A stretch of 64,000 nt of DNA, from assembly GCF_016545825.1 (NCBI RefSeq), contig NC_052617.1, positions 3,482,001-3,546,000 of the forward strand. The letters run 5' to 3'. Each line of letters begins with the position of its first letter. Within the stretch, counting starts at the first letter, position 1. This stretch comes from Eucalyptus grandis (Eukaryota > Streptophyta > Magnoliopsida > Myrtales > Myrtaceae). Below the pieces are notes generated by a model that saw only the letters and a program-made list of their open reading frames with translations, was not told the DNA's origin and did no database searches. Shown here one piece after another: positions 11,324 through 23,560 of the stretch. The position numbers were made by a program, and so were the translations under genes.

Positions 11324-14002
11324 ATGGCACCTTCGCTCGATTCGTGGGCAAAACAGAACGTTCACAAGGGCACCCCCGTCGTCGTCAAGATGGAGAACCT
11401 GAACTGGTCCATGCTCGAGCTGGAGAGCCCGTCGGACGAGGACATCTTCCCCGCCGGCGCCCCCGCCGCCGGCGAGGGGGCGGCGCCGGAGCGGACGCGC
11501 AACAAGAACGCGAAGCAGCTCACGTGGGTCCTGCTCCTCAGGGCCCACAGGGCCGCCGGCTGCCTGGCCTCCATGGCCGCCGCCTTCCTCGGCCTCGCCT
11601 CCGCCGTCAGGCGCCGCGTGGCCGCCGGCAGGACGGACAACGACGTCAGCGAGGCTTCTCGTCTCGGCGGGGGAGTGAGAGAGAGCCCCACTCTCAAGGC
11701 CAGGTTCTATACTTGCACAAAAGTGTTCCTTTGGCTGTCCATTGTCCTGTTAGGGTTTGAAGTGGCTGCTTACTTCAAGGGTTGGCACTATGGTGCGCAC
11801 AATGTCGAGTTGCAACACCTGTTGGCAACTTCTTTCTCAGTTAAGGGTGTTTTCGATCGGTTGTATTCGAAGTGGGTTTCGATCCGGGTGGAATATCTTG
11901 CTCCTCCATTGCAGTTCTTGGCCAATGCTTGCATAGTGCTCTTCCTTATCCAGAGCTTGGACAGGCTTGTCCTGTGTTTGGGTTGTTTCTGGATCAAATT
12001 CAAAAACATCAAGCCGATCCCAAAGGAGGACGCCTCAGTCGATGTCGAATCCGGCGAGAAGGGATACTTCCCTATGGTCCTAGTGCAACTCCCCATGTGC
12101 AATGAAAAGGAGGTAAAAATTGAAACCACCCCATTTCTTGTCATTTGTGTGTTTGAGTACATCGATTTCCAAATGAATCTGTCGTGGCATTAATCAAGAA
12201 ATAGTGAGCTTGATCTGATGTGGAAATTCTTAATCTATCCATCAGGTGTATCAGCAGTCAATTGCGGCTGTCTGCAACTTGGACTGGCCGAAATCGAAGT
12301 TGCTGATTCAAGTCCTCGATGATTCTGACGATCCCACTGCACAGTCGCTGATTAAAGAGGAAGTGAACAAGTGGCAGCAAGAAGGTGCTCGCATCGTGTA
12401 TCGGCATAGGGTAATTAGAGAAGGATACAAAGCTGGTAATCTCAAGTCAGCTATGAATTGCAGCTACGTCAAAGAGTATGAGTTTGTCAGTATCTTTGAT
12501 GCTGATTTTCAGCCCGCCCCTGACTTCCTAAAGAGAACAGTTCCTCATTTTAAGGTACTTTTTAGTAATTTCATGTGGCAGATTTGTCTTATGTGTGTCG
12601 AGAATGCATACTTTCAGAATTTTGCTGCTTACACGTACTAAAGGAAATGAAGATTCTGGGGTTGAGTTGTTCATCTGCAATTTTGCATTCCGATGATGTT
12701 AAAATTGCAATCTGGTGATAATGCAGGATAATGACGAGCTAGGCTTGGTTCAAGCGAGATGGTCATTTGTGAACAAGGATGAGAACCTCCTAACTAGGCT
12801 CCAGCACATTAATCTGGCTTTCCACTTTGAGGTGGAGCAGCAAGTGAATGGTGTCTTCTTAAATTTCTTCGGTTTCAATGGAACTGCTGGCGTGTGGAGG
12901 ATTAAGGCTTTGGAGGATTCTGGGGGGTGGTTGGAGAGGACGACCGTCGAGGACATGGACATTGCAGTTCGGGCTCATCTTCATGGGTGGAAATTTATTT
13001 TTCTCAATGATGTTGAGGTACTTATCTGGTTAATGGGCAGAAATTGGGAACATTCTTAATATTATAGCTTTTATGACATCAAAATATGTTTGTTTCCTCG
13101 ACAAGCTGAGCCAGGATTTGTAGTGTTCATGGAAATTTCATGTTGTCTTGACCAGGCCCAATGCGAATTACCGGAGTCTTATGAAGCATACAGGAAGCAG
13201 CAACATAGATGGCATTCTGGGCCGATGCAATTGTTTCGCCTCTGCTTGCCGGCCATAATCAAATCCAAGGTGCTTACTTACTTCAGCACAACAATTGCAA
13301 AATGCAAAAACCCACTTAAAAAGTTGCTGAGGACTAACTTGGTATTTGTTCTTACGTGTTTCTTGGTAATTGCAGATCAGCATTTGGAAGAAATTCAATT
13401 TGATCTTCCTCTTTTTCCTTCTGAGGAAGCTGATATTGCCGTTTTATTCCTTCACTCTTTTCTGTATAATCCTTCCCATGACAATGTTCGTTCCCGAGGC
13501 CGAGCTCCCAGCATGGGTCGTCTGCTACATTCCAGCGACCATGTCTTTTCTCAACATACTACCAGCACCCAAATCCTTCCCCTTTATTGTCCCTTACCTT
13601 CTCTTTGAGAACACCATGTCTGTGACCAAGTTCAACGCGATGATCTCAGGGCTGTTCCAGCTTGGTAGTGCATATGAGTGGGTCGTTACCAAGAAATCAG
13701 GCCGTTCCTCAGAGGGCGATCTCTTGTCTTTGGTCGAGAAAGAGACGAAGCACAAAAGGGGCAATTCTGCTCCTGATCTCGAGGCCCTGAAGGAGGAAAT
13801 CAGCAGGCAAGAGAAGAAGGCATCTCGGAAGAAGAAGCACAACCGAATATATACCAAGGAGCTTACTTTAGCATTCCTCCTCCTCACGGCTTCAGCCAGA
13901 AGCCTCCTATCCGCTCAGGGTGTCCACTTTTACTTCCTGTTGTTCCAGGGGATATCATTCTTGCTGGTCGGTCTGGATTTAATCGGCGAGCAGGTGGAGT
14001 GA
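11324..14002 (+). CDS. CSLC12: Cellulose synthase-like C, xyloglucan beta-1,4-glucan synthase (CSLC12-like)
   Basis: Five exons, 11324-12112, 12246-12554, 12727-13017, 13156-13269 and 13376-14002, join in phase 0 to a 709-residue protein, normal for CSLC. The family makes the beta-1,4-glucan backbone of xyloglucan in Golgi membranes. It is a GT2 enzyme: DDSDD at 288-292, FDADFQ near 347-352, TVEDMD at 439-444 and QQHRW at 478-482 form the D, DxD, D/ED and QxxRW catalytic set. Membrane segments flank the domain: about 134-150 and 196-212 before it, and several after residue 502 up to the C-terminal GEQVE. The N-terminus [11 protein letters not shown], the motif [21 protein letters not shown] and the ending GEQVE fit CSLC12 (or the close CSLC6) better than CSLC4, 5 or 8. 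The ATG at 11324 follows aaaa and matches the family start. Residues 41-57 form a Pro/Ala-rich insert encoded by very GC-rich DNA. Confidence 0.95.
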
Positions 14003-17000
14003 AGTGAAGAGGTAATGCTATTTAGGGTGTATAGCTAGTATATAAAGCACCGCAAATCTGGAGATGAGAGAGTGGCTGCAAGTGATAAACAGATAGAGTT
14101 CTATCTGCGCTAGCAAGTCTCGAAGTTGCTGCCTGCTGCATTTGTTGTCTCTGCAACACTCTCACCAATCCAGCCGGAACGTTATAAGTTACCTTGATAG
14201 AAGAACAAAGTCACCATCAAAGAAAGTGAGGAGGCACAGAAGAAAACTGGCAATGCTCCTCAATAAGTATGATGTTCATACCACATGTTCTTTTTCTTTT
14301 TGCTCTTATGTTTCTTCTGAAAATTCTTTTGTTTAGATGCAATTTTTTCTTTGGTTGGAAGAAATGTAGATCCAAATGTCAATTTTTTCTTTGACAGAAA
14401 TAAGCATTCGACATAAGATTCAATGTTCCTCTGCTTTCGGTTTGATCATTGGTATACGAGGACTTACGGCATGTTGATACGAGGATGATGATATTATAGT
14501 ACAGCTTTGTTCTTTTCCTCTTTAATTCCACCAGTTTGAGATGCGCATGGGCAATAAGTGAGCTCAGAGTTTGAAAGATTCTGGAAGTTTCATAGTTCAA
14601 AGGGAAAAGCCATTCGTTTTCCCACTCGTCCTTTTTGGCTTTGCTGGATTCAGCCGGAAAGAAACAGAAGAATAACTTCCAAGATCAGTGGGAACAGAGC
14701 ATCATTTGACAACTAATGACATCATGAAGTGATTCGACCAGGAAAAAGAAAAAGACACCGTGAAGTGAGAAAGGGAAAGGGCAGAAAATAGTAAAAAAAC
14801 TGCGAATGCTCCTCAATTAAGTTAAATCACAATCTGTTAAGATTGATAAAAGAGGAAAAATATATCCTTGATGTGAATCACCTGATCTAGTAATTTTTAT
14901 CGATCTTTCTCAAATTGTTGTGTTCAACTTGGAGGAGTTTCTGTATTCATTGCTTTTTTATGATGATCGTCTAAGATTTGATTGCTTTGACAAATTTATT
15001 GATCGGATTGTAATTTAAAAGAATATTAATAAAGGACATTCATTGACAGTGTCTCTCTAAAGTTCAATCCCTAATTACTCCTTTTTATATTCAATTCTTT
15101 AGTACAAGTTTTTTTTGGGGAATTCTTTGATTAAGTTTGTGAACTCTTTATGATTATAATTTAGATTTAAGATGTGTTAATTAACAAAGATTACTGATAA
15201 GGTCTATACTCATTATAGAAAATCCTCTATAGAAATTGGCCCGAGCACATTAGCAAGCAGAAAGAGGATATGAAGTTTGTATAAACACAAAGGGAAAATA
15301 ACTTAAGGGGGTGGAATAAAACATCATTATTTTGATTAAAACAGACGATATTATATTTTCAATTCAACAAATATCAAGTTTCACCAAATTAGTTCTCTCA
15401 AGGTTATTTCATCAACTCAAAAAGTTACGGAGTGTTATAACCACATATATGGCGAAACTAGCATGAACCTTCTTTTTCTCTTAACCTTTTTGGTTTAAAG
15501 GTGGGATTTGATGGGTTATCATTGAACAAGTGACTTGATTAGATCTTTATTCATTGCCTATTTGTTAGCCAAAAGGGAGACTGAAAGCCAATACCTTTAC
15601 ATCATCACTAGATATGTAATATCTCATTGGAAGCCTATTCTGTTCTTTTTGTATCACTACATGGTTCGTATCATATTCCCATTACTTTTTCAGGGCTACA
15701 GTGTCCATTCAAGAAGGCTTTTGAAATGTAATGGACTTGAAATCGTAGGCTGCAAGATGACGCAAGTACTTACGAATCGGATTTCAGGCATCACAGGTCG
15801 AGTGCCTGCCGGATAACGACAATGCAAGTAAAAAAAACAGAGGTTAACTGTTCAATCGTGTCCGCTATAGGAGGCAAGCAACATGGGGACTGCCTCACGT
15901 CTGGCATCTGCTGACTCCACCACAGATCTGGGCTGACGGATAATTGTGGTTTCGAGGTACCTGAGCCCATTCCTTGGTATGGCTTCTCCAATGTCACTGT
16001 CTTCCTCATTGAGCACCAAATTTACACGGCATTCTCACCTTTTGAAGCTTATTCTATTCCTCTTTAGCTCCAACATATAGCTGAAGAAATGCTGTAAATT
16101 CATTACCAAAAAAGAGAACAACCCTTTCAAATTTGCTGGCAAACTGCCTTCCTTGTGATATTTCATCGGGACATTGTGATATTTGATCGAGACAGAGATA
16201 GTGTCACTGTGATTGATTCCTCTCTTAAAGTGATTCGTAACAGTTCTTGGTTTTCGTGTCCTTGGAGTGTCCGACATAATAAAGATTGTGGATCCCTTCA
16301 TGAGTTGATACGAAGCAGTGCCGATGAATATTATGGCAACCCGAAATAATTACTTTTTTCTTCAACAGAATGTTAGATGCAAGAGGACATTGCAGATTTC
16401 GGAGCATCCACATGCTCAATGGACTTTTGTCTTTCACGATACACATTGTTACTTGATTATCATAAGCAATCTTGAGGAGAAGCCTGCCTGCTTTTCTCCT
16501 CTCTCTGCATCTTAATTACCGCCCATTTCAAATTTCCAAACTTAACAACAGTTTCTTAATCCATATGCTGATGGAAGGGCCATTAAAAGTTCAGATGCAT
16601 AGCTGGTTAATCTACAAAATTCAGGATTGTGATCAGAAATATCAGAAACATATCCTTTTCCTTGATCAACTTAATAAAAAACCTTGCCTGCCTTCACAAT
16701 GCCCTTTAGGAATCCAGAACACCACCAAAGAAAAAAAGCACATTGCGGATAGAGAATTCGTCAGTGCTGTCTAAATATACAAAAATATGTTAGCACTTCC
16801 GAGCATCCTCTTCGATTAAAAATCCGAAGAGTAAACCAGTTTGTTTCACCATCTATACAACTCTACATTTCTCTTTACTTAGGAAAAACCAACTCTATTT
16901 TCTCCTCCAAATCAGTCAGATACAGTTAGCCTAATTCTCCAGGTTTCCAGTTTTGAGTCGGTTGAACAAAGACCCTTCTCTGAAAAATTCATCTCTCTGA

Positions 17001-17075
17001 CTTTAAGCGCCCTGCCAAGTGCCAAACAGGAAAATTGTCAATGGTAAAGCAAAGCCAGTGGAGTTTGTGGTAGCA
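14003..17075. other. Spacer between the convergent CSLC12 and bHLH74 genes
   Basis: The two genes point toward each other. The first few hundred bases are probably CSLC12 3' UTR and the last few hundred bHLH74 3' UTR on the other strand. In between I see no gene; open frames at 15535-15816, 15791-16009 and 16035-16774 show no recognisable family and no splice partners. Confidence 0.5.
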
Positions 17076-19192
17076 TTAGATGATCTTCTTCCGGTTACCA
17101 TTTAGACCCAAACTGTCAACTCCTGAACTGGAAAGGAAGTGCGATTGACACTGTGTTTGTAGCTCACTCTCACAAAAAGCCTGATGTAAAGAACATAGCA
17201 ATTATTAATAGTCCTAGCGTAATTGAAAAACATGGGATGGAGATGGCCTAGATAGGTGATCGATCCTTTTTAGAGACCTGTGTTAATGGAGGATAATGAT
17301 GATTCGAGCTCGGGAGGCTTGGAAAAGCTTCTGGGAAAAATCCTTTTGTATAAGGAGAAGAACAGGCAATTCCACGCTCGGTATCCATGATAGTTGCAGA
17401 GCTGCCCGGTGAGCAGAATATCTTTGCGAGATGAAAAAGTAAAACTTAGATTACCAACTATACATGCCAAAAATACTTAAGGCCCGAATTTTAGTCTTTC
17501 AGCATCATGTTGACTTACATCTTTGGAAAGTATCCTCTCCAAGTTAATGCTCAGCTCTGGACTGACAGCAGCAAGTTTCATGGACAAGAACTGCAAAAGA
17601 GACTAACATCATCACTGGACATTTAATTCGATTTGGTCTGCTCAATAGTCAGATCTTAATACTTAGCATTAATGGGAGAATGAGACTGCATATTCAGATA
17701 GAAAAAACGATAGCCCCAATGAAAACCCGAAGAATACAACCACATGGCCTCATCTGATCGCCATTTTTGGTGTAGAAAAAATCGACTTGATGTCAAGATC
17801 ACACAAAAATTACTCTACAGAGAAACTCACCTTCCACTCAGATCTTTTACATTCATTTAATACAAAGGATAATATCATCGAATAGCACATTACACCATTC
17901 AATGGATTTGTTTTAAAAGGTGCATGGTGTCAAACTCATTCAGGACTTAAAGACACAATACGTATACCAGAATAAGAAAACAGTTGGCGTACCTCAACCT
18001 GCTGTTGCAGCGACTGCACATAGTTAATAATCTCATCAAGCATTACCGCTTTTCCTGTGATCTGTGGCAAGTGAAACCCCCCCGGATGACTAACCATCTC
18101 GAGTAAGCAAGATAAGTACCTCAGAAAAGTAGAGCGATTCGATTACCTTGTTGCATCCGGGGACGAGTTCTTGAAGCATTCTCATCCGCTCACTAATTTT
18201 CTCTCTTCTCACCTGAAAGCAGAATGACACTAGTAGGTCCAAGGCATTCAAAAAACGTAGCATTTCAGACATTTGGGCAACGAAAGGCTTACCCTCTCCG
18301 CAAGGCTGTGACTGTTTGTAGCTTGGCCTCTGCGCGCTCGCACATGAATATAGTTCTCCTTCGGAGCTTCAACATTGTCTCTCACTTGTTTACCAGTTTG
18401 TTTGCCCTGAGAATTAGGATGCAAAGTCTGCTCATTCTTCTGTTTCTTCTCGTCCCATTCCTTCGGGACATCTGAGATCACCCTAGAAGGATCCCTTTTC
18501 ACCTCCTATCCCAGATTTAACAAACAAAGGGTAACTTGTTAGACCGAGTCATTTGCACATAACAGGACATCAACAAGGAAAAATCAAATGTTCATACTTT
18601 TTCACATTAACTACAGATGACAGACCTTACTATCATAAATGGTATCGTGAGCCGGCGCATTTTTTCTTCTCTTGACGCTCGGTGATGATCCCTCCCCGTC
18701 CTCTTCGATCCGGCAGTCCTGGGACAGTTTATTGTTAGCCGAGGCCCCTTCACTACCATCATGATCATCCTCCCTTTGAGAGCCGTAGTTAGGAGGACAC
18801 CCAGAGTTAGCAATGTCAGGCAGCCCAAAGTAGCCGACCGCATCCAGGTAACTCCGGCTTTCTGAGCAGGGGAGCCGTTCAAATGAGACCTGCTCGGTCA
18901 ATGCCGATAGATTGTGACCGAGCGGAGGAGGAAAGTCGCCACCACTTCTTTGATTTTCCATGATGCCGGGGTGTGAAGAAAAGGGGAAGCCAGAGGCCAT
19001 TGAAGGATTTGCAAAACGGTAACTCTGAGTTAGGGACACGAGTGGATCCCAACCAGAGCTAACGAAAGGGTTGATTGCCATTCCTGAGAATTCCTCCCGG
19101 ACTGAACTGGGAGTCACCCCAGAGTGTGGAAAATTCAAGAAATTATCACCCCCATGTCTGAACCCGACATCACCACCGTCACAGCCTTCCAT
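17076..19192 (-). CDS. BHLH74: bHLH transcription factor, bHLH74-like (subfamily XII)
   Basis: Seven exons on the minus strand: 18626-19192, 18293-18505, 18147-18212, 17993-18061, 17519-17590, 17278-17421 and 17076-17180. All join in phase 0, giving 411 residues. The bHLH domain spans about 248-310: basic region [19 protein letters not shown] with His255, Glu259 and Arg263, the G-box (CACGTG) contact set, then helices [14 protein letters not shown] and [20 protein letters not shown]. The N-terminus (GFRHGGD, SGWDPLV) and the last exon (ESELQ ... LGLNGNRK) align with Arabidopsis bHLH74, which regulates growth and leaf margin and root traits. The last exon was recovered through the ESELQ match and acceptor catcag before 17180; reading through exon 6 without splicing would end at 17248 instead. 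A basic KRRK stretch near the end of exon 1 could serve nuclear import. I see no miR396 site at the exon 1-2 junction, where Arabidopsis bHLH74 carries one. Confidence 0.93.
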
Positions 19193-22100
19193 CTTCAGAA
19201 TTGAGACACAATAACCCAGGAACTGAAGCAGGTCTTTTCAACCAATTTCAATAAACCAGCAAAGGTTACCATAAACTAGGACTCGAGGATATATAAGACC
19301 CAGAGAAGGTGAAGAAGAGTGAAAAGGTATAAAGTTAGTTTGACCAAAACCAGCTGTTGATATCTTGCAGGACTCAACAAGGAACACAATGGACTTTGTC
19401 AGCTTTATAGTACCGGAGTTTGGTAAAGCAAAAGAAGTCTCTTATTTGCAGCATCCCACGAAGCACGTAGTGAAAAAAAAAAAGGACATATCCTATCAAT
19501 CAGGAATAGAATCTACACAGAGTACCAGCTATTTTTCCCTCTTTTTCAAAAACTTCTCATTGAGCCTACTCTTATGCCAAAGAAGCAATGACAGAGAATG
19601 CTCCTGTCCTTAATAATTATAGACGAGAAAGTGAACCCCGTAAAAGCAGAAAGTAAAATTTGGAAGAGCAAGCAATACTAGTCCCAGAGAGTCAGAGACA
19701 GCTCTAGACCAACCAAAAAAGAAAGCAGATTCCCTTTTCTCTCAATTGAAAAATAATTAATACGTCCAACACTTCATTGGCCAGAGTCATTAAAGTAACG
19801 AGTATGAAATGTTGTTGACTACAGTACACCCAAACTGGGACAGAGCCACTTCAACTATTGGAGGTGGAAATTGGTGCTAGGGGCTCGGGAGGGAAAGGCT
19901 CATCGAAGGCAGTGACAAGCTGAAGTATCGAAGCAATACCAAAAACAACACCAACACTAGCAAAAAAGGGCAAGTTCTGCAGATACCCTTTTGAGATATT
20001 CCCAGATGGGTACCTAAAAAGGCCCAAAAAGCATCCAATACTGCGTGGATTGTATCACGTAAGGACTGAAATTATTCAGTCTTTCGGCTCACGGACCTCC
20101 TAATAAGGAAGCGCATCTAGTGCCTTGATCTAAATCTCCAAGAAGAGACCCACATCACTAAAAATAGCACAGCAAGAATCAAGTTCCAAACTTCTGTTGA
20201 TCACTAACAGTGCGACAGCACCACAAAAGGTGAAGAGTGACCAACCACTAGTGAAAGAAAAAGTGCTCGTAAGAGTTGAGATGATCTCCTACCTGCCCAG
20301 GCAAAGAGGTGACGTGTGAATTTAAAACAGAGACTTTAACTACTGCTAACTGCTCCTGCAGGCCAAATTATTATTACCAGATCTTAATCACTTTTTTCAA
20401 ACCAGTTGCTCGAGCTTTTCTTTTGCTTTATCTCAGACAGAACTACAAGATAGCTGGATAGGTGCTTCTCTTCAAGGCCAAGCCAAGCTAGCTTTGCTTG
20501 CTTGCTTGACATGCTTTTTCTTTTTTCTTTTTTACTGACACAATCTGCCAACTATTCCAACACATCTACCTTTGCTGTTACACACTCAATTCTTTTTTTC
20601 TTCTTTTTTTTGTGTAAGTGCCAACTAACCTACTTCATCTTTCTGGTTTACAACACTCATTATGCACCTAAGCTCCATGATTCCCCATGTGCCCTATTGT
20701 TCCATCTATGGCACAAGGGTTTATGATGGCCCCCACCAGATCCTTCCTTCCATACCAATCAAGATGTGGATGTATGCATGTCCTGATGATTTTAGAATTA
20801 GGACAAGCCTGGTGATATTTAAACTTTAATCTGTAAAAACATCTAATAGGAAGCTCCTCTCGAAGAATAGAACTTGTGGGAGTGTGCAAAAGGTGGCAAT
20901 GCCCGGTGGACCAAGTATGACAAATGAGGTAGATCACAAAATCAAGAGGCGCATAAGATCCATCAGCATGCTAACAACATCGATCTTGATCTTATGAGTT
21001 TATTCAAGATATGCAAATTGATCCGGTTTACCCTCATCGAGATTTTGGCAAGATTTTCAGGACGACGTGTCATGATTTCATGAGCTAGACGGAAATAAGT
21101 TTACATGCAATTTTCTGTCCCTCTATATGATATTAAAATCCATTCAGATATCTGCATTACACATACAAGGTCTCTGATGAGAGGAGAATGCTGGACAAGT
21201 GTAAGGTGTGGACAGGATTAGAAAAAAAGAAAAAAAAAAAAAAAGGACAATCACCTAATCTTATGCAGAATGCAGACTATGATGACCCCCCTTTTATTTT
21301 TTTTTAAATTATCCCAGCACAGTTGTTTAATGAATTAATTACAGTTACAGCTGCAATGGCTTTCCTTTCTTTTCGCAAAGAAATGGGTGGCTTTGTCCGG
21401 GAGGAACAGATGGAATAATGGAATCCACCATTTGAATGACCCTCTTGTCCCCGTACGATCTCCACCAGCTGTAGCACGTTCGACATCCCCATCCAGACCA
21501 ACTAACCTGGTCAAAGCCAAATTGTCCTCAGTCGACGCGAAGCTCTCGGACGGGATTATGCAGGACAAGATGAGATCCTGCGACATCAACGGCATAATTA
21601 ATTCGCGTGGAGACTCTCTCTCTCTCTCTCTCTCTTTCTATCTCTCTTTCTCTGTGTAATCATTATCGACCGTGGGGGTGCGGGGAGGTGTAGTGCAGTG
21701 TAATGCAAAACATGCCTCGAGAAGCGTTGAAGAAACACTTGCTCTCATTTGCTGGTGAAACCATAATTGTCATACCAGGTTGTAGTCCAATTTTTGGTTC
21801 GTTGATTCACTCGCAATTTCAACTTTTTCGTCTGACAGGTATCGAGTTTATGATGCGGTTTCCAATATGCTGGAGACCCTCTTTGCTACATGCTGGAGTC
21901 TTGTTATTTTTCAACTCGTTTGGAGGGGTCGGCCATCTGTTGGTCGACCCAAAAAAAGTCCGAATGAATCATGACTTTTTATCGAGTCTGATGATTAAAC
22001 ATGTTGAATTTAATGAAAACAAAGGATTTTAGGAAATATACTTGTTTCGTTTGTTGAGCTAAAATTGGAAACCCTCCAAATAATTTGGTGTAGGGCCTTG

Positions 22101-22782
22101 AAATTTCAAAGCTAGATAGTCAAGCGTGTACTCCCTAAGTTTTCAAAATCTTCCTCAATCTTAATTCCAAGCAACATACAAAGTTGGTCAGTTTTGAAAG
22201 TTAAAATAGAGTCTTCACTAATTTTATCTAATGAGGGTGCAGACGGGTTGGACAAGCTTGTCTCAAAGAATTTTTTACCCAAGCCAAACGAACGTGATTG
22301 GATAAAATAAAAATGTCATGAACTAAAATTACTTGGTTTTGTTTGCATTGATACAAGATTTTAACCCGAATTTTTTTTTTTTTTTTTTTGCAATTAGTTT
22401 TTCAAAGATGTTATATGTTATAAAATGTCAAGACTCAAATATACAATTAACAAACAACTAACGTAAATTTAGTTAACTTAGCAAAGTTCATCTAATGAAT
22501 AAAACTCGGGCATTTTAAATTTAAAAGAACGTAACTTTTTATGGCCCATTTTAAGTTTGGTGGATAATTTATTATTTATTATAACTTTATGAGGTTTATA
22601 GATAACAAATAACTAACCTATTAGCAAAATGATTAATTTTTAGCGTCTTTGAAAAGGTCGAAATTTCATAAAATAAACTGGAGTTACACCACCAACAAAA
22701 ATTGTATGTGTTCCCTCGGATCAAAACCTCATTTATTTACTTTATACTGATTTTTTTTTGTTGAAAATTTATACTAATTCAC
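19193..22782. other. bHLH74 upstream region
   Basis: The 5' UTR and promoter of the minus-strand bHLH74 gene should lie here, possibly with leader introns, but I cannot fix a transcription start. A CT microsatellite stands at 21613-21635. Open frames such as 21387-21659 (plus) and 21335-21595 (minus) overlap on opposite strands and are unrecognised. Poly-A or poly-T tracts occur near 21225-21245, 21295-21305 and 22370-22390. Confidence 0.45.
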
Positions 22783-23560
22783 GGGTCTAATACCCTAAAA
22801 ATCTCAAACAGTAACTCCAGTTTCAATTTTATTCTATTTTGTGTCTCATAAGAAACCCCTCAACTTTTGGTCCCATTTCAATTCTATTATGATCCGACCA
22901 AAAAAAAAAAAAAAAATTCTATTATGAACTTTTTTTTGTCTCATAAAAAAACACCAACTTTAAGTTTAATGTCAGTTCTATCTTGAACTTCTTTTTTTCA
23001 TTAACCCTTGTATAAAACTACCCTTACTATTATGGCATTTACACGTTATTGCTCTAGTTTTTCCCCAAATTTCTTATTCAAGAAAATATATTTTAAAGAT
23101 GAATTTCTATGTCAACCTAAACGACGTCTTATTGTATCTAAAATTTGGCTAAAAACTGGAGCAATTAGAGTTGGCTTTCTTTAATTACTCTTTCTCTTAA
23201 GAGAGATTTCCTTCCATCTCACTTGAGAATCTTCGATTTTATGCTCATTCTTCAATTTCCCATGCTCAAGAATCTTCCATCTCTGACAATATAAGAGCTT
23301 GCCTCGAGACACTCGCCTCAGGACGCTCAAACAGCTCATATTCGGGAGTTTTCCATCTCTCGATTTTCAAGAAAAGTCTTAGACAAAGGGTTAATGGGGG
23401 CATATTTGGAATTCAAGTAAAAGTTAATGATTTTATATGAGATAAATAAAAGTTTAAGATAGAATTTGGATTAGACTTAAAAGTTGAAAATTTTCCAAGG
23501 GACAAAGTTAAGGATGGAATTGAGACTGTAGCAAAAGTTGGGATTTTTTAGTATTAGGCC
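22783..23560. mobile_element. Inverted-repeat DNA element
   Basis: The left end reads ggtctaataccctaaaaatc and the right end, reverse complemented, ggcctaatactaaaaaatcc. Inside, 'cccctcaacttttggtccc' on the left has its counterpart 'aactttgtcccttgg' on the reverse strand of the right arm, and 'attaacccttg' is matched by 'attaaccctttg'. The arms are therefore inverted copies over well over 150 bases. The centre (23150-23360) is not repeated. There is no coding sequence. It looks like a non-autonomous Mutator-like or fold-back element. Confidence 0.5.

Noticed and set aside
17270..17470. A 66-residue minus-strand frame over bHLH74 exon 6
   Set aside because: It is the wrong frame of a real exon.
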